From Allobosea sp. OK403 (GTDB lineage: Bacteria > Pseudomonadota > Alphaproteobacteria > Rhizobiales > Beijerinckiaceae), in the NCBI RefSeq assembly GCF_900113835.1, contig NZ_FOQV01000007.1:210944-274943 (forward strand): a DNA stretch of 64,000 nt, in the 5' to 3' direction. This document shows positions 53,100 through 62,121 of this stretch, piece by piece (within the stretch, counting starts at the first letter, position 1; the number at the start of each line of letters is the position of its first letter). A program made the translations under genes and the position numbers. Under the pieces are notes generated by a model, which worked only from the letters and a program-made list of their open reading frames with translations, was not told the origin of the DNA and ran no database searches.

Positions 53100-54068
53100 A
53101 TGGAATTCAAGATCGATCGCGACCTGCCGATTTCGATCCGTCAGCAGCTCAAGGGGTTGATCGAATACAGCATCGCCTGCGGCGATCTCGCTGTCGGCGA
53201 AGCCCTGCCGTCGGTGCGCGACCTCGCCGCGAGGGTCGGCGTCGCCCCGATGACGGTGAGCCAGGTCTATGGCGATCTGAAGGGGCTCGGGCTCATCGAG
53301 ACGCGTGCCGGGGCGGGCACCAGCGTGGCCGGCAGCAGTCAGGCTCGTCTCGCGGGAAGGCCCGATCTGATGACGCTTCATCGCCGCATCGATGCGTTGA
53401 TCGATGAGGGGATGGCGCTGGGCCTGCGCGCCTCCGACCTCGCGTCGCTGATCCATGCGCGGTTGGCCTCGCGGGCCAGGCTCGGGCGCAGCGCCAGCGT
53501 CGTCATGGTTGGCCTGTTCGCCGGGCCGACAGCCCGCTACGCCCATGTCATCGCGGCGCGCCTCGGGCAGGGCGCCACGGTGGAGCCGATGACGATCGAT
53601 GCGATCCAGCGCGATCGCGCGATTCAGGCGCGCGCGGCTTCGGCCGATCTGGTCGTCACCTTCGTCAACCGGCATCGCGAGGTCGCCAGCATCCTGCCGG
53701 GCGCACGCGTGGTCTCGATCCGCTTCATTCCTTCGGAGGAGACCAGACGTGCACTCGCCTCCATCGACCCGATGGCGCGTGTGCTGCTGGTGGCGCGGTT
53801 TCCCGAATTCCTGCCGATCATGAGGGCGGGCGTGCTGCGCTTCGCGCCTCATGTCTCTAATCTGCGCTCGGCCGGAGCCGGCTCAGGCGATGCGCCCCTG
53901 GCTCATGACGATGCCGATGTCATCGTCTTCGCCTCGGGCACGGACTCGGTGCTGAGCGGTCTCAGGGCCTCGGTCCGCGCGATCGAATATATTCACATCC
54001 CGGAGCCGGGCGATATCGACCGTCTCATCGTTCCGCTCATCCAGGACGCCGCGTCGAAAGCGAAGTAG
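53100..54068 (+). CDS. GntR-family regulator with a long C-terminal sensor domain
   Basis: This is a 322-residue protein. Residues 1-75 are a winged helix (SIRQQLKGLIEYSIACGDLA, LPSVRDLAARVGVAPMTVSQ). The remaining ~245 residues contain alpha/beta segments (ASVVMVGLFAGPTARYAHVI, ADLVVTFVNRHREVASILPG, DVIVFASGTDSVLSGL), more like a periplasmic-binding-type sensor than FCD, UTRA or aminotransferase domains. It diverges from the ATPase-less peptide operon and probably controls it. ATG 53100 is used, with GAGG about 9 nt upstream. Confidence 0.85.
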   Translation: MEFKIDRDLPISIRQQLKGLIEYSIACGDLAVGEALPSVRDLAARVGVAPMTVSQVYGDLKGLGLIETRAGAGTSVAGSSQARLAGRPDLMTLHRRIDALIDEGMALGLRASDLASLIHARLASRARLGRSASVVMVGLFAGPTARYAHVIAARLGQGATVEPMTIDAIQRDRAIQARAASADLVVTFVNRHREVASILPGARVVSIRFIPSEETRRALASIDPMARVLLVARFPEFLPIMRAGVLRFAPHVSNLRSAGAGSGDAPLAHDDADVIVFASGTDSVLSGLRASVRAIEYIHIPEPGDIDRLIVPLIQDAASKAK

Positions 54069-54101
54069 GCTAAGCGCCCAACCGCGCGCAGCAGGGAGGC
54101 G

Positions 54102-54491
54102 TCATGCGTCCTGCGGCAGATAACGCCGCGACAATTCGTTGCGATCGTCATAGGACGCTTCGAAAATGGCGGCCGCCAAGGTCGCGCGCACGCGCAGAAT
54201 GCCGGTGCCGACATTCTTGAAGCCGTGGCGGGCGCCCGCGGGGATCAGCACGGACTGGTTGGCCGTCACGATCATGCTCTCATTGCGCAGGTAGATCTCG
54301 GCCGTACCCTCGTAAACCTCGAGCACCTCCTCGACTGCATGAAGATGCATCGGAGCTCCCAGGCCGGGATCGCAGAACTGATCGAAGATGCATAACTGCT
54401 TGCTCTGCACCGTTGCCGAGGCCCGCATCAGGGTCATCACGCCATCGCGCCATTTTTCCAGGGGCTGGGTATTGTGATCGAGAACTTGCAT
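54102..54491 (-). CDS. cupin-domain protein
   Basis: The 129-residue single-cupin protein has metal-ligand motif 1 as GAPMHLHAVEEVLEVYEG (HxH then E) and motif 2 as PAGARHGFKNVG. Small cupins bind Fe, Mn or Zn and act as isomerases, dioxygenases or ligand sensors; the reaction here is unknown. It converges with the GntR gene. About 285 nt upstream (54492-54776) hold no gene. Confidence 0.82.
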   Translation of the reverse strand: MQVLDHNTQPLEKWRDGVMTLMRASATVQSKQLCIFDQFCDPGLGAPMHLHAVEEVLEVYEGTAEIYLRNESMIVTANQSVLIPAGARHGFKNVGTGILRVRATLAAAIFEASYDDRNELSRRYLPQDA

Positions 54492-54776
54492 CGGAATGCC
54501 TTACATCCTTCGTGATGGCTTGCTTCGTAATTGCTTGAGCCGGCCCGGTGTTGCGTCGAGACAAGCCGATCGCCCCTCATGTCTCAGCATATGACGCGCA
54601 GCGATGGAAGAGGGCCGCCAGCATGCGCGGCTGCTTCCCGGGCTTACTCCATGCATCTGGGGGATGGCGGTACCGCTCCGATCGGATGTTGATTGTTCTC
54701 AATCAAAAGTAGAGCCTCGCTCGGTTAGCAGTGGCTGCGGCTTGTCCGACCAGCGATGCGGATAGTCGAGGCCGGC

Positions 54777-55526
54777 ATGACACGATCCACACCGTTTCGC
54801 CCCAGTCGCCGCGGTTTCCTGTCTTCGACAGGCATGACCTTGCTCGTGGCCTCCATCGCAGGCGCGAAGGCGGCCGAGCACTCCGGAACCTTGCCCTGGA
54901 AGCCGTTCGCGGCGCTGCCGCCGCAGCCGCTGCCCGGCGGGCGCTGGTACGTCTTCACAGCCGACGAGGCGCGCATGGTCGAGGCCATCGTCGACCGCCT
55001 GATTCCGGCGGACGATCTCAGCATCGGCGGCAAGGAGGCCGGCTGCGCGACCTTCATCGACCGCCAGCTTGCCGGCAGTTATGGCTCGTCCGAGCGGCTC
55101 TATACGCAAGGCCCGTTCCTGCCCGGCCTGCCGACGCAGGGCTATCAGGGTGCCGAGGCGCCGGTGGCGCGCTACCGCGCCGGGCTCGCCGCGCTGGCCC
55201 AGCATGTTCGGGCTCAGTTCGCCGGCAAATCTTTCACTGATCTTGCCCCCGCCGACCAGGACAAGGTGCTCGCCGATTTCGACGCCGGCAAGGTCGCCTA
55301 TCCCGCCGCCGCCGGTTTCTTCAATCTGCTGCTGCAGAACACGATGGAAGGCTTCTTCGCCGACCCGATCTATGGCGGCAACAAGGACATGGCGGGCTGG
55401 AAGCTGCTCGGCTTCCCCGGCGCCCGCTACGATTACCGCGACTACGTCACGGCCCATAACCAGCCCTTCCCTCTGCCGCCGCTCTCGATCGCCGGGCGGC
55501 CGGAGTGGAAGGTCGGCAGCAAATAA
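54777..55526 (+). CDS. gluconate 2-dehydrogenase subunit 3-family protein (small subunit)
   Basis: The 249-residue protein has a twin-arginine signal (SRRGFLSSTGMTLLVASIAG). A helical domain follows with VFTADEARMVEAIVDRLIPA and GCATFIDRQLAGSYG, typical of the gamma subunit of membrane-bound gluconate/sorbitol/fructose dehydrogenases. The subunit carries the folded flavoprotein through the Tat system. ATG 54777 has GAGG 5 nt upstream. It is the first of three coupled genes. Confidence 0.88.
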   Translation: MTRSTPFRPSRRGFLSSTGMTLLVASIAGAKAAEHSGTLPWKPFAALPPQPLPGGRWYVFTADEARMVEAIVDRLIPADDLSIGGKEAGCATFIDRQLAGSYGSSERLYTQGPFLPGLPTQGYQGAEAPVARYRAGLAALAQHVRAQFAGKSFTDLAPADQDKVLADFDAGKVAYPAAAGFFNLLLQNTMEGFFADPIYGGNKDMAGWKLLGFPGARYDYRDYVTAHNQPFPLPPLSIAGRPEWKVGSK

Positions 55527-55544
55527 TCGGCGGGATCAGGCACG

Positions 55545-57308
55545 ATGGTGAAGAAACTGCCCCGCAAGGATGTCGTCATCGTCGGCCTCGGCTGGACGGG
55601 CGCGATCCTGGCGCATGAATTGACGGATGCCGGGCTCGATGTCGTCGCGATCGAGCGCGGACCCTGGCGCGACACGGCGACCGATTTCAACGTCGCCTAT
55701 GCGCCTGACGAGTTGCGCTACGCCATCCGCAAGGATCTGTTCCTGCAGCCGGCGCAGGAAGCGATGACGATGCGCAACAACATCTCGCAAACGGCGCTGC
55801 CGATGCGCGATTACGGCTCCTTCCTGCCGGGCACCGGGGTCGGCGGCGCGGGTACGCATTGGAACGGCCACACCTGGCGCTTTTTTCCAAGCGATTTCGT
55901 CCTGAAGACGCATCTGACCGAGCGCTATGGCGCGGGCCGCATCGCCGATCTGACGGTGCAGGATTGGGGCGTCACCTATGATGAGCTGGAGAATTCGTTC
56001 GACCGCTTCGAGTACCTCGCCGGCATCTCCGGCAAGGCCGGCAATCTGAACGGCAAGATCGAGGCCGGCGGCAATCCGTTCGAGGGGCCGCGCAGCCGGG
56101 AATACCCGCTGCCGCCGATGCAGATGACCTATGCGCCAACGCTGTTTGCGGAGGCGGCCCGTTCGATCGGCCTGCATCCCTTCCCGACGCCTTCGGCCAA
56201 TCTCTCCAAGGCCTATGTCAATCCGCTCGGCATCGCGATGGGGCAGTGCACCTTCTGCGGCTTCTGCGAGCGTTTTGGCTGCGCCAATTATTCGAAATCC
56301 AGCGCCCACACCACGATCCTGCCGGTGCTGATGCGCAAATCGAATTTCGAGGCGCGCACGGAATGCGAGGTGCTCAAGGTCGATCTCGCTCCCGACGGCA
56401 AGACGGCCAAGGGCGTGACCTATGTCGACGTCACCGGCGAACTTTGCGAGCAGCCCGCCGATATCGTGCTGCTCAACGCCTACGGCCTGCACAATGTCCG
56501 GTTGATGCTGCTCTCGAAGATCGGCACGCCCTATGACCCCGCGACCGGCACGGGCACGGTCGGGCGCAACTATGCCTATCAGACCAACGCCTCGACGCAG
56601 GTCTTCTTCGAGGGCAAGAACTTCAACCCCTTCATCGCGGCGGGCGCGCTCGGCCAGACGGTCGACGACTACAATGGCGACGCCTTCGATCATGCCGCCC
56701 TCGACTTCGTCGGCGGCGCCGGCATCAACTGCATCCCGACCAATGGTCGGCCGATCGCCTATCGGCCGACGCCCCCGGGCACGCCGCGCTGGGGCAGCGC
56801 CTGGAAGAAGGCGGCCAAAGAGAATTACGGCAATACGCTGACCTTCAGCTCGCAGGGCTCGTCCTACGCCGCACGCGGCAATTATCTCGATCTCGACCCG
56901 ACCTATAAGGACCGCTTCGGCCGGCCCTTGCTGCGCATGACCTTCGATTTCCCCGACAACGATATCCGCATGTCGAACTGGGTCAGCGACCGCATGCAGC
57001 AGATCGCGACCGCGCTCGGCGGCAAGCAGGCGGTGGTCGGCCGGACGCGCAAGGGCTGGAATTCCGTGCCCTATCAGAGCACGCACAACACCGGCGGCGC
57101 GATCATGGGGACGGATCCCAACACCAGCGCGGTCAACCGCCATCTGCAGAGCTGGGATGTGCCCAATGTCTTCGTCGTCGGCGCCTCGGCCTTCCCGCAG
57201 AACGCCGGCAAGAACCCGACCGGCCCTGTCGGCGCGCTTGCCTTCTGGGCTGCGGATGCCATCCGCAACCATTATCTGAAGAACCCCGGCAAGCTGGTGC
57301 AGGCATGA
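55545..57308 (+). CDS. GMC oxidoreductase, FAD-containing large subunit
   Basis: The 587-residue flavoprotein has FAD motif VVIVGLGWTGAILAHELTDA near residue 9, the PxGxGVGGAGTHWNGHTWR region, and GQCTFCGFCERFGC with a Cys cluster resembling the Fe-S-type site of FAD-dependent sugar dehydrogenases. The C-terminal HNTGGAIMGTDP holds a catalytic His region. It lacks its own signal peptide, so it should ride with subunit 3 through Tat. It oxidises a sugar, polyol or sugar acid in the periplasm and passes electrons to the cytochrome subunit. Confidence 0.92.
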   Translation: MVKKLPRKDVVIVGLGWTGAILAHELTDAGLDVVAIERGPWRDTATDFNVAYAPDELRYAIRKDLFLQPAQEAMTMRNNISQTALPMRDYGSFLPGTGVGGAGTHWNGHTWRFFPSDFVLKTHLTERYGAGRIADLTVQDWGVTYDELENSFDRFEYLAGISGKAGNLNGKIEAGGNPFEGPRSREYPLPPMQMTYAPTLFAEAARSIGLHPFPTPSANLSKAYVNPLGIAMGQCTFCGFCERFGCANYSKSSAHTTILPVLMRKSNFEARTECEVLKVDLAPDGKTAKGVTYVDVTGELCEQPADIVLLNAYGLHNVRLMLLSKIGTPYDPATGTGTVGRNYAYQTNASTQVFFEGKNFNPFIAAGALGQTVDDYNGDAFDHAALDFVGGAGINCIPTNGRPIAYRPTPPGTPRWGSAWKKAAKENYGNTLTFSSQGSSYAARGNYLDLDPTYKDRFGRPLLRMTFDFPDNDIRMSNWVSDRMQQIATALGGKQAVVGRTRKGWNSVPYQSTHNTGGAIMGTDPNTSAVNRHLQSWDVPNVFVVGASAFPQNAGKNPTGPVGALAFWAADAIRNHYLKNPGKLVQA

Positions 57309-58525
57309 AGAAGGCAGCGCTTCTCGCCGGCGTCGTCGCAGCCGCTCTCGTCAGCGCGAGCGGCTTCGCCTCCGACCTGTTCGACCGTATCAATGCGGGC
57401 CGCTACAAGGCCGTCCTGGCCGATTGCGCTGCCTGCCACACGAAGCCCGGCGGTCGGCCCTTCGCCGGCGGGGCGCCGCTCGACACCCCCTTCGGCAAGC
57501 TGATCCCATCGAACATCACGCCCGATCGCGAGACCGGCATCGGCAATTGGAGCTATGCCGATTTTCGCGGTGCGCTGAAGGAGGGCGTCGGCAAGGGCGG
57601 CAAGCGGCTCTATCCGGCGATGCCCTATCCGGCCTATTCCGCGATGACGGAGGCCGATATCGCCGATCTCTGGGCCTATTTCCAGAAGATCGAGCCGGTC
57701 GACAATCGCGTCGTCTCGAACCAGCTGCCCTTTCCGTTCAGCATCCGCACGGTGATGATCGGCTGGAACCTGCTGAATTTCTCGCCCAGCGAGTTCAAGC
57801 CCGACCCGGCCAAATCAGCCGAATGGAATCGTGGCGCCTATCTCCTCAACGGCCCGGCCCATTGCGGCACCTGCCATACACCCAAGAGCCTGCTTGGCGC
57901 CGACAAGACCGACCAGTTCCTGCGCGGCGGGAACCTGCAGAGCTGGGTCGCGCCCGACATCACCAATGACGCCCATAAGGGCATCGGCGGTTGGGCGGCC
58001 GAGGATATCGTCGCTTACTTGAAAACCGGTGCGAACCGTTTCGACATCGCGTCTGGCCCGATGGCCGAGGTTGTCGCGAACTCGACGCAATATTGGACTG
58101 ATGCCGATCTGAACGCGGTCGCGACCTATCTCAAGGACATCAAGGGCGCCGGCTCCGCCCCGCCCCGGCCGCTCGATGCAGGCGATCCCCTGATGCTGGC
58201 CGGCAAGGCCGTCTTCATCGACCGCTGTTCGGCCTGCCATGTCAGCTCGGGTGAGGGCACACCCTTCCTGTTCCCGAAGCTGGCCAAGGCGCCAGTGGTC
58301 AACGGAGATGACCCGACCTCGCTGATCCGCGTCGTGCTCGAGGGCAGCCAGGCCGGGACGACCAAGGCAAGGCCCACGACCCCGGCGATGCCGTCCTTCG
58401 CCTGGAATCTGGGCGACGCCGAGGTTGCGAGCGTTCTCAGCTATGTCCGCAACAGCTGGGGCAACGCCGCCCCGGCGGTGACGCCGGCCCAGGTCAAGGA
58501 CATGCGCACGAAGCTCGCGCGCTAG
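57305..58525 (+). CDS. triheme cytochrome c subunit of membrane dehydrogenase
   Basis: The 406-residue protein has an N-terminal signal (KKAALLAGVVAAALVSASGF) and three heme c sites CxxCH: CAACH at 41-45, CGTCH at 187-191 and CSACH at 308-312, each in a separate cytochrome c domain. It accepts electrons from the GMC subunit and passes them to ubiquinone. The start overlaps the GMC stop by ATGA. Its TAG stop lies at the edge of a palindromic repeat. Confidence 0.94.
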   Translation: MKKAALLAGVVAAALVSASGFASDLFDRINAGRYKAVLADCAACHTKPGGRPFAGGAPLDTPFGKLIPSNITPDRETGIGNWSYADFRGALKEGVGKGGKRLYPAMPYPAYSAMTEADIADLWAYFQKIEPVDNRVVSNQLPFPFSIRTVMIGWNLLNFSPSEFKPDPAKSAEWNRGAYLLNGPAHCGTCHTPKSLLGADKTDQFLRGGNLQSWVAPDITNDAHKGIGGWAAEDIVAYLKTGANRFDIASGPMAEVVANSTQYWTDADLNAVATYLKDIKGAGSAPPRPLDAGDPLMLAGKAVFIDRCSACHVSSGEGTPFLFPKLAKAPVVNGDDPTSLIRVVLEGSQAGTTKARPTTPAMPSFAWNLGDAEVASVLSYVRNSWGNAAPAVTPAQVKDMRTKLAR

Positions 58526-58557
58526 ATCACGCCGCATTCGGACGGAACCGTCCGAAC
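58525..58557. repeat. truncated palindromic repeat after the cytochrome gene
   Basis: GATCACGCCGCATTCGGACG followed by GAACCGTCCGAA is a shortened copy of the second hairpin at 47118-47165. It begins at the last base of the cytochrome stop codon and may act as a terminator. Confidence 0.7.
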
Positions 58558-58590
58558 TCTAGAAGCCTGATGACTACGGTCTGAACCACG

Positions 58591-58746
58591 CCGTCATTCC
58601 GGGGCAGGCCGCAGGCCTGAGCCCGGAACCCAGAACCCAGAACCAATGCGCTCGACGTTCGAGGCTCGCCATGCGAGCGCATTATGGAGAAACCGCATCG
58701 GCTCTGGGTTCCGGGCTCGATCCTTCGGATCGCCCCGGAATGACGG
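58591..58746. repeat. long imperfect inverted repeat, copy 2
   Basis: Outer arms CCGTCATTCCGGGGC and GCCCCGGAATGACGG (via ATCGCCCCGG) and inner arms CCCGGAACCCAGA and TCTGGGTTCCGGG repeat the design of copy 1 at 11651-11823. The right arm matches copy 1 with about one difference over 48 bp, while the central loop differs. Confidence 0.88.
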
Positions 58747-58767
58747 TGGTGTTTCCGAGTCAAATCA

Positions 58768-58917
58768 TCACGCTCTATCTGGGGTCGCATTGCGATTGCC
58801 GGCCGCCAGGATCTTCCTCGCCTGGTCCAGCACCGGCTGGTCGATGAGCTTGCCGTCGACGGTGACGGCGCCGCGCGCAGCATAGGCGGGGTACCCCGTT
58901 AGTGCGATCTCCTGCCC
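58768..58917 (-). pseudogene. possible 3' remnant of a degraded gene
   Basis: A 49-codon open stretch on the complement reads like real protein (ending GAVTVDGKLIDQPVLDQARKIL). It has a stop at 58768-58770 but meets a TAG right upstream, at 58918-58920, and no start codon that makes sense. The composition is protein-like. I do not recognise the family with confidence. It lies between an inverted repeat and the coiled-coil operon, a site where repeat insertion or deletion could have removed the 5' part. Confidence 0.3.
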
Positions 58918-59005
58918 CTATGCCCGCCTTCTGTTCTCCTGCGAACCGGGGTCATCTCGATCGTTGCGAGGGCGTGGTGCCGCCAACTGAACAGGCGTCC
59001 GTTAC

Positions 59006-61006
59006 ATGCGCGACGTGACAGAGAGAGCACAAGAAGATCGGCAAATCGTCATCGGAAAGGGTGGCGCGACCGAGCCATACGATGCCACTCACTGGACCGG
59101 TCAGTGGGGCGGCGCAGAGCCACGCGCCAAACCCCATCGCACTGATGCATCAGCAGCCACTGGCACCCGGGAGTCACCACCTGCGAGAAGCAATCAACGC
59201 GCTAAATCCTTCCAGGCTGAGCGTGCGAGACGTCAGCGCCGCTATGTCGCGTTGGCGAGCGGTCTCGCTGCGGTGGGTCTCCTGCTTGTCGTTGTGATCC
59301 CCGACCCGGACCAACCGAAGCCTCCTCAGTTTGCGCGGGCTGGTTTGGCGTCAAGCCAGGTTTCGAATACAGCGCCCCCGCCGAGCAATGCCGATGCCGC
59401 CGGCGCGCAGGGGCGCGCGCCACGGATTGCCGAGGCCCCGGAACCCGCAATCCAGCGATCGCAGAACGGAGAGCGGGCCGTTGCAATATCGCAGGAGCTT
59501 GCCGAGGCCCGGCGCGCCATCGAAAACCTCACCGCGCAGCTGCGCACCCAAGCCACCGAGAATGACCATGCATTGGCACAGGAGCGCGCGAGAACGGCCG
59601 CCCTCGTGCAGGAAGCTGAAGCCGCGCGAAAGGAACTGACCGCAACTCGCGCGCAGCAAACTCAAGCGCTTGAGCAGGAACGCGCGAGCGCTGCCGCGCT
59701 GGCGAGCCAATTATCGACGTCGCGGCAGGAAGGCGAGGCGCTGGCGGCGCAGCTGCGCAAGACGGTGGCCGAAGCCGGACAACCCAAGCAGGCGGATGCC
59801 GCCAAAACCGCACAATCGCTCGAACAGGAGCAGCAGAAGGCGGCAGCTCTGGCAGAAGCTGAAGCCGCCCGCAGGCAGCTGACTGCGACCATGGCGCAAC
59901 AACACCAAATGCTCGAGCAGGAACGCGCACGCGGCGCGGCGCTGGCAAACCAGCTGTTGGCGGCGCGACAGGAAACCGATGCACTGACGGCGCAGCTGCG
60001 CAAGGTCGTCGGTGAAACCGCACAGCTCAAGCAGTCGGAGGCTGCGAGGAGTGCTCAGCTCCTCCAGCAGGAGCAGCAGAAGGCGACTGTTCTATCAACC
60101 GAGGCCGATGCCGCGCGACAGGCGCTGGCCACGGCAACGCTGCAACATCGTCAAGCGCTCGAGCAGGAGCGTGCGCGTGGCGCCGCGCTGGCGAACCAGC
60201 TTGCGGTCGCGCGCCAGGACAGCGAGGCGCTGGCGGCGCAACTGCGCAAGGCCGTCAGCGAAACCGCACAGTTCAAGCAGGCGGAAACTGCGAGGAATGC
60301 CCAAATTCTCCAGCTGGAGCAGCAGAAGGCGGCTGCTCTCGCCGAGGTCGAAGCTGTGCGGCAGGCCTTGACGGCAACCGGAGCAGAGCAACGTCAAGCG
60401 CTTGCGGAGGAGCGCGCACGCGGTGTCGCGCTGGCGAACCAGGTGTCGACGGCGCGGCAAGACAATGAGGCGCTGGAGGCGCAACTGCGCAAGGCGCAGG
60501 ACGAAGCAGGCCAGTCCAGACGGGCCGCAGAGACGACAATCGCGGAACTACGCCAAACCCTGCAGCAAGAACGCGATCGCGCGGCGGCAATGACCTCGGA
60601 ATCGAGAGCGGCGCGATTTGGCGTCTCCGGGCCTGCAGCGACCGAACCCTTGGCGATCAGTCAGGACTCCCGGCTTCCGCAGGAAGTGGCGGTCGTCGAG
60701 GCCGAGCAGCCGGCGGTTGCGGAGGCGCATGTCAGCCAGGAGGCGATGCGGTTGATCGCTCGCGCCGGTGCGCTGCTTGGGCAGGGGGATATCGGCTCTG
60801 CGCGGATCGTGCTCGAGCGCGCGATCGAGATGGGCAGCGCACGAGCGAGCTTCATGCTCGCGGAGACCTACGATCCCCGCATTCTTTCAGCCTGGGGAAC
60901 CTATGGCACGCGCGGCGAAGTGACGAGGGCCCGCGAGCTCTACGTGAAGGCGCAGGCCGGCGGCATTCAGGAGGCAAAGGATCGCGTCGGCGCGCTGCTC
61001 CGGTAA
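59006..61006 (+). CDS. membrane-anchored coiled-coil protein with four ~81-residue repeats
   Basis: This is a 666-residue protein. Residues 1-78 are charged and polar (cytosolic); a single TM helix follows at about 80-98 (YVALASGLAAVGLLLVVVIP), then a Pro/Ala linker and a long coiled coil (about 150-530) built from four related repeats. Each repeat contains a QALEQERARGAALANQL-like segment, an EALAAQLRK segment and LEQEQQKAA. The C-terminal ~90 residues (AMRLIARAGALLGQGDIGSA and RARELYVKAQAGGIQEAKDR) look like TPR/Sel1 helices. No enzyme domain is visible. It leads an apparent four-gene operon with three secreted proteins, suggesting an envelope scaffold. The ATG at 59006 has no strong ribosome site. 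Confidence 0.75.
   Translation: MRDVTERAQEDRQIVIGKGGATEPYDATHWTGQWGGAEPRAKPHRTDASAATGTRESPPARSNQRAKSFQAERARRQRRYVALASGLAAVGLLLVVVIPDPDQPKPPQFARAGLASSQVSNTAPPPSNADAAGAQGRAPRIAEAPEPAIQRSQNGERAVAISQELAEARRAIENLTAQLRTQATENDHALAQERARTAALVQEAEAARKELTATRAQQTQALEQERASAAALASQLSTSRQEGEALAAQLRKTVAEAGQPKQADAAKTAQSLEQEQQKAAALAEAEAARRQLTATMAQQHQMLEQERARGAALANQLLAARQETDALTAQLRKVVGETAQLKQSEAARSAQLLQQEQQKATVLSTEADAARQALATATLQHRQALEQERARGAALANQLAVARQDSEALAAQLRKAVSETAQFKQAETARNAQILQLEQQKAAALAEVEAVRQALTATGAEQRQALAEERARGVALANQVSTARQDNEALEAQLRKAQDEAGQSRRAAETTIAELRQTLQQERDRAAAMTSESRAARFGVSGPAATEPLAISQDSRLPQEVAVVEAEQPAVAEAHVSQEAMRLIARAGALLGQGDIGSARIVLERAIEMGSARASFMLAETYDPRILSAWGTYGTRGEVTRARELYVKAQAGGIQEAKDRVGALLR
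59597..60585 (+). repeat. four-fold internal coding repeat, unit 243-252 bp
   Basis: Equivalent points CAGCAGAAGG occur at 59831, 60074 and 60320, and the matching GAACGCGATCGC at 60569, giving spacings of 243, 246 and 252 bp, all multiples of three. The units have diverged at the DNA level but keep the heptad pattern, so the coiled coil grew by in-frame duplication of an ~81-residue module. Confidence 0.85.
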
Positions 61007-61080
61007 CGCCCGACGAAGGCGATGCTCCCGCCTTTGGATTTCACGCTCAAACGAGGGTTTGGGCAAAAGAGGATTTGGGA

Positions 61081-62121
61081 ATGAAGATTTTGCCGGGAAG
61101 GTTCTGGCTCCTGCTGGCCGCGTTGGCGGCGCTTGCGCCGACGCTCCAGCCAACCGGTCTGCAGGCGCAGACGCCCCAGGCGAACACGCGGAATATTGCC
61201 GTGCCGTCGCGCGGACCCGCGCGCGCGACGGAGCAGGAGAAGATCAACGCATGGACGGTCGGTCTTGCCGCAGGATTGATCGAGGGCGCGCCGCTGCGTC
61301 TCGGGGCCGAGATGGCCCGCGTCGTCGATGACGGGCCGAACATGCTCGTGCTGCCGATCGTCACCCGTGGCGCCACGGAAAACCTGAACGCGCTGCTTTA
61401 TCTGCGCGGTGTCGATACGGCGATCATCAACTCCGATGCGTTGGAAGAATACAGGACCCAGGTCCCCCAGATCCGGCACAAGATCACCTACCTGCTGAAT
61501 CTCTTCCCCTCGGAACTGCATATCCTCGTCCGACCCGAGATACAGACCCTGCAGGACCTGAACGGCAAGAAAGTGAACTTCAATACGCTGGGCACGGCTG
61601 CCGCCTATTCGGGGCCCATGATCTTCAGCCGCCTCGGCATCAATGCAGAGAAAATGTTCATTCCTCATCCAGTCGCTCTCGAGCAGATGCGCAAGGGTGA
61701 GATCGCCGCCGTCGTTTTCATCACGTCCAAGCCAGTCGACGCCTTCGTGCGCGGACGCTTCGAGCCCGGCTTCAAGTTCCTTGCGGTCCAATATGAGAGC
61801 AAGTTCGAGGACTACTATCTTCCGGCCGTGCTGGAGGCCCGCGAGTATCCCGGCCTCATCAAGCCCAATGAGCGGGTGGCGACGATTGCGGTGCCGACCG
61901 CTCTGGTTGCGTTCAATTGGGCCCAACAGACCAACCGCTACGACCGCGTCGCCCGCTTCGTCGACCTCCTGTTCAGCCGTATCGAGAAGCTCCAGGGGCC
62001 GGGCTTCGACGAGAAATGGAAGTCGATCAACCTCGCCGCGACGGTCCCCGGTCTAAACCGTTTTGCCGCGGCGCAGGAGTGGCTCGACCGCCGGGCCTCC
62101 GCTCCGCGAGCGTTACGATGA
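61081..62121 (+). CDS. TAXI-family TRAP solute receptor-like protein
   Basis: This is a 346-residue exported protein with signal KILPGRFWLLLAALAALAPT, cleaved near LQAQ. Features of the TAXI receptor family are AAGLIEGAPLRLGAEMARVV, VDTAIINSDALEEYR, LQDLNGKKVNFNTLGTAAAY and MRKGEIAAVVFITSKPVDAF. TAXI proteins normally hand a ligand to a TRAP permease, but no TRAP permease gene is in the window. ATG 61081 has GAGG 8 nt upstream. The stop overlaps the next start by ATGA, so the pair is translationally coupled. Confidence 0.85.
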   Translation: MKILPGRFWLLLAALAALAPTLQPTGLQAQTPQANTRNIAVPSRGPARATEQEKINAWTVGLAAGLIEGAPLRLGAEMARVVDDGPNMLVLPIVTRGATENLNALLYLRGVDTAIINSDALEEYRTQVPQIRHKITYLLNLFPSELHILVRPEIQTLQDLNGKKVNFNTLGTAAAYSGPMIFSRLGINAEKMFIPHPVALEQMRKGEIAAVVFITSKPVDAFVRGRFEPGFKFLAVQYESKFEDYYLPAVLEAREYPGLIKPNERVATIAVPTALVAFNWAQQTNRYDRVARFVDLLFSRIEKLQGPGFDEKWKSINLAATVPGLNRFAAAQEWLDRRASAPRALR

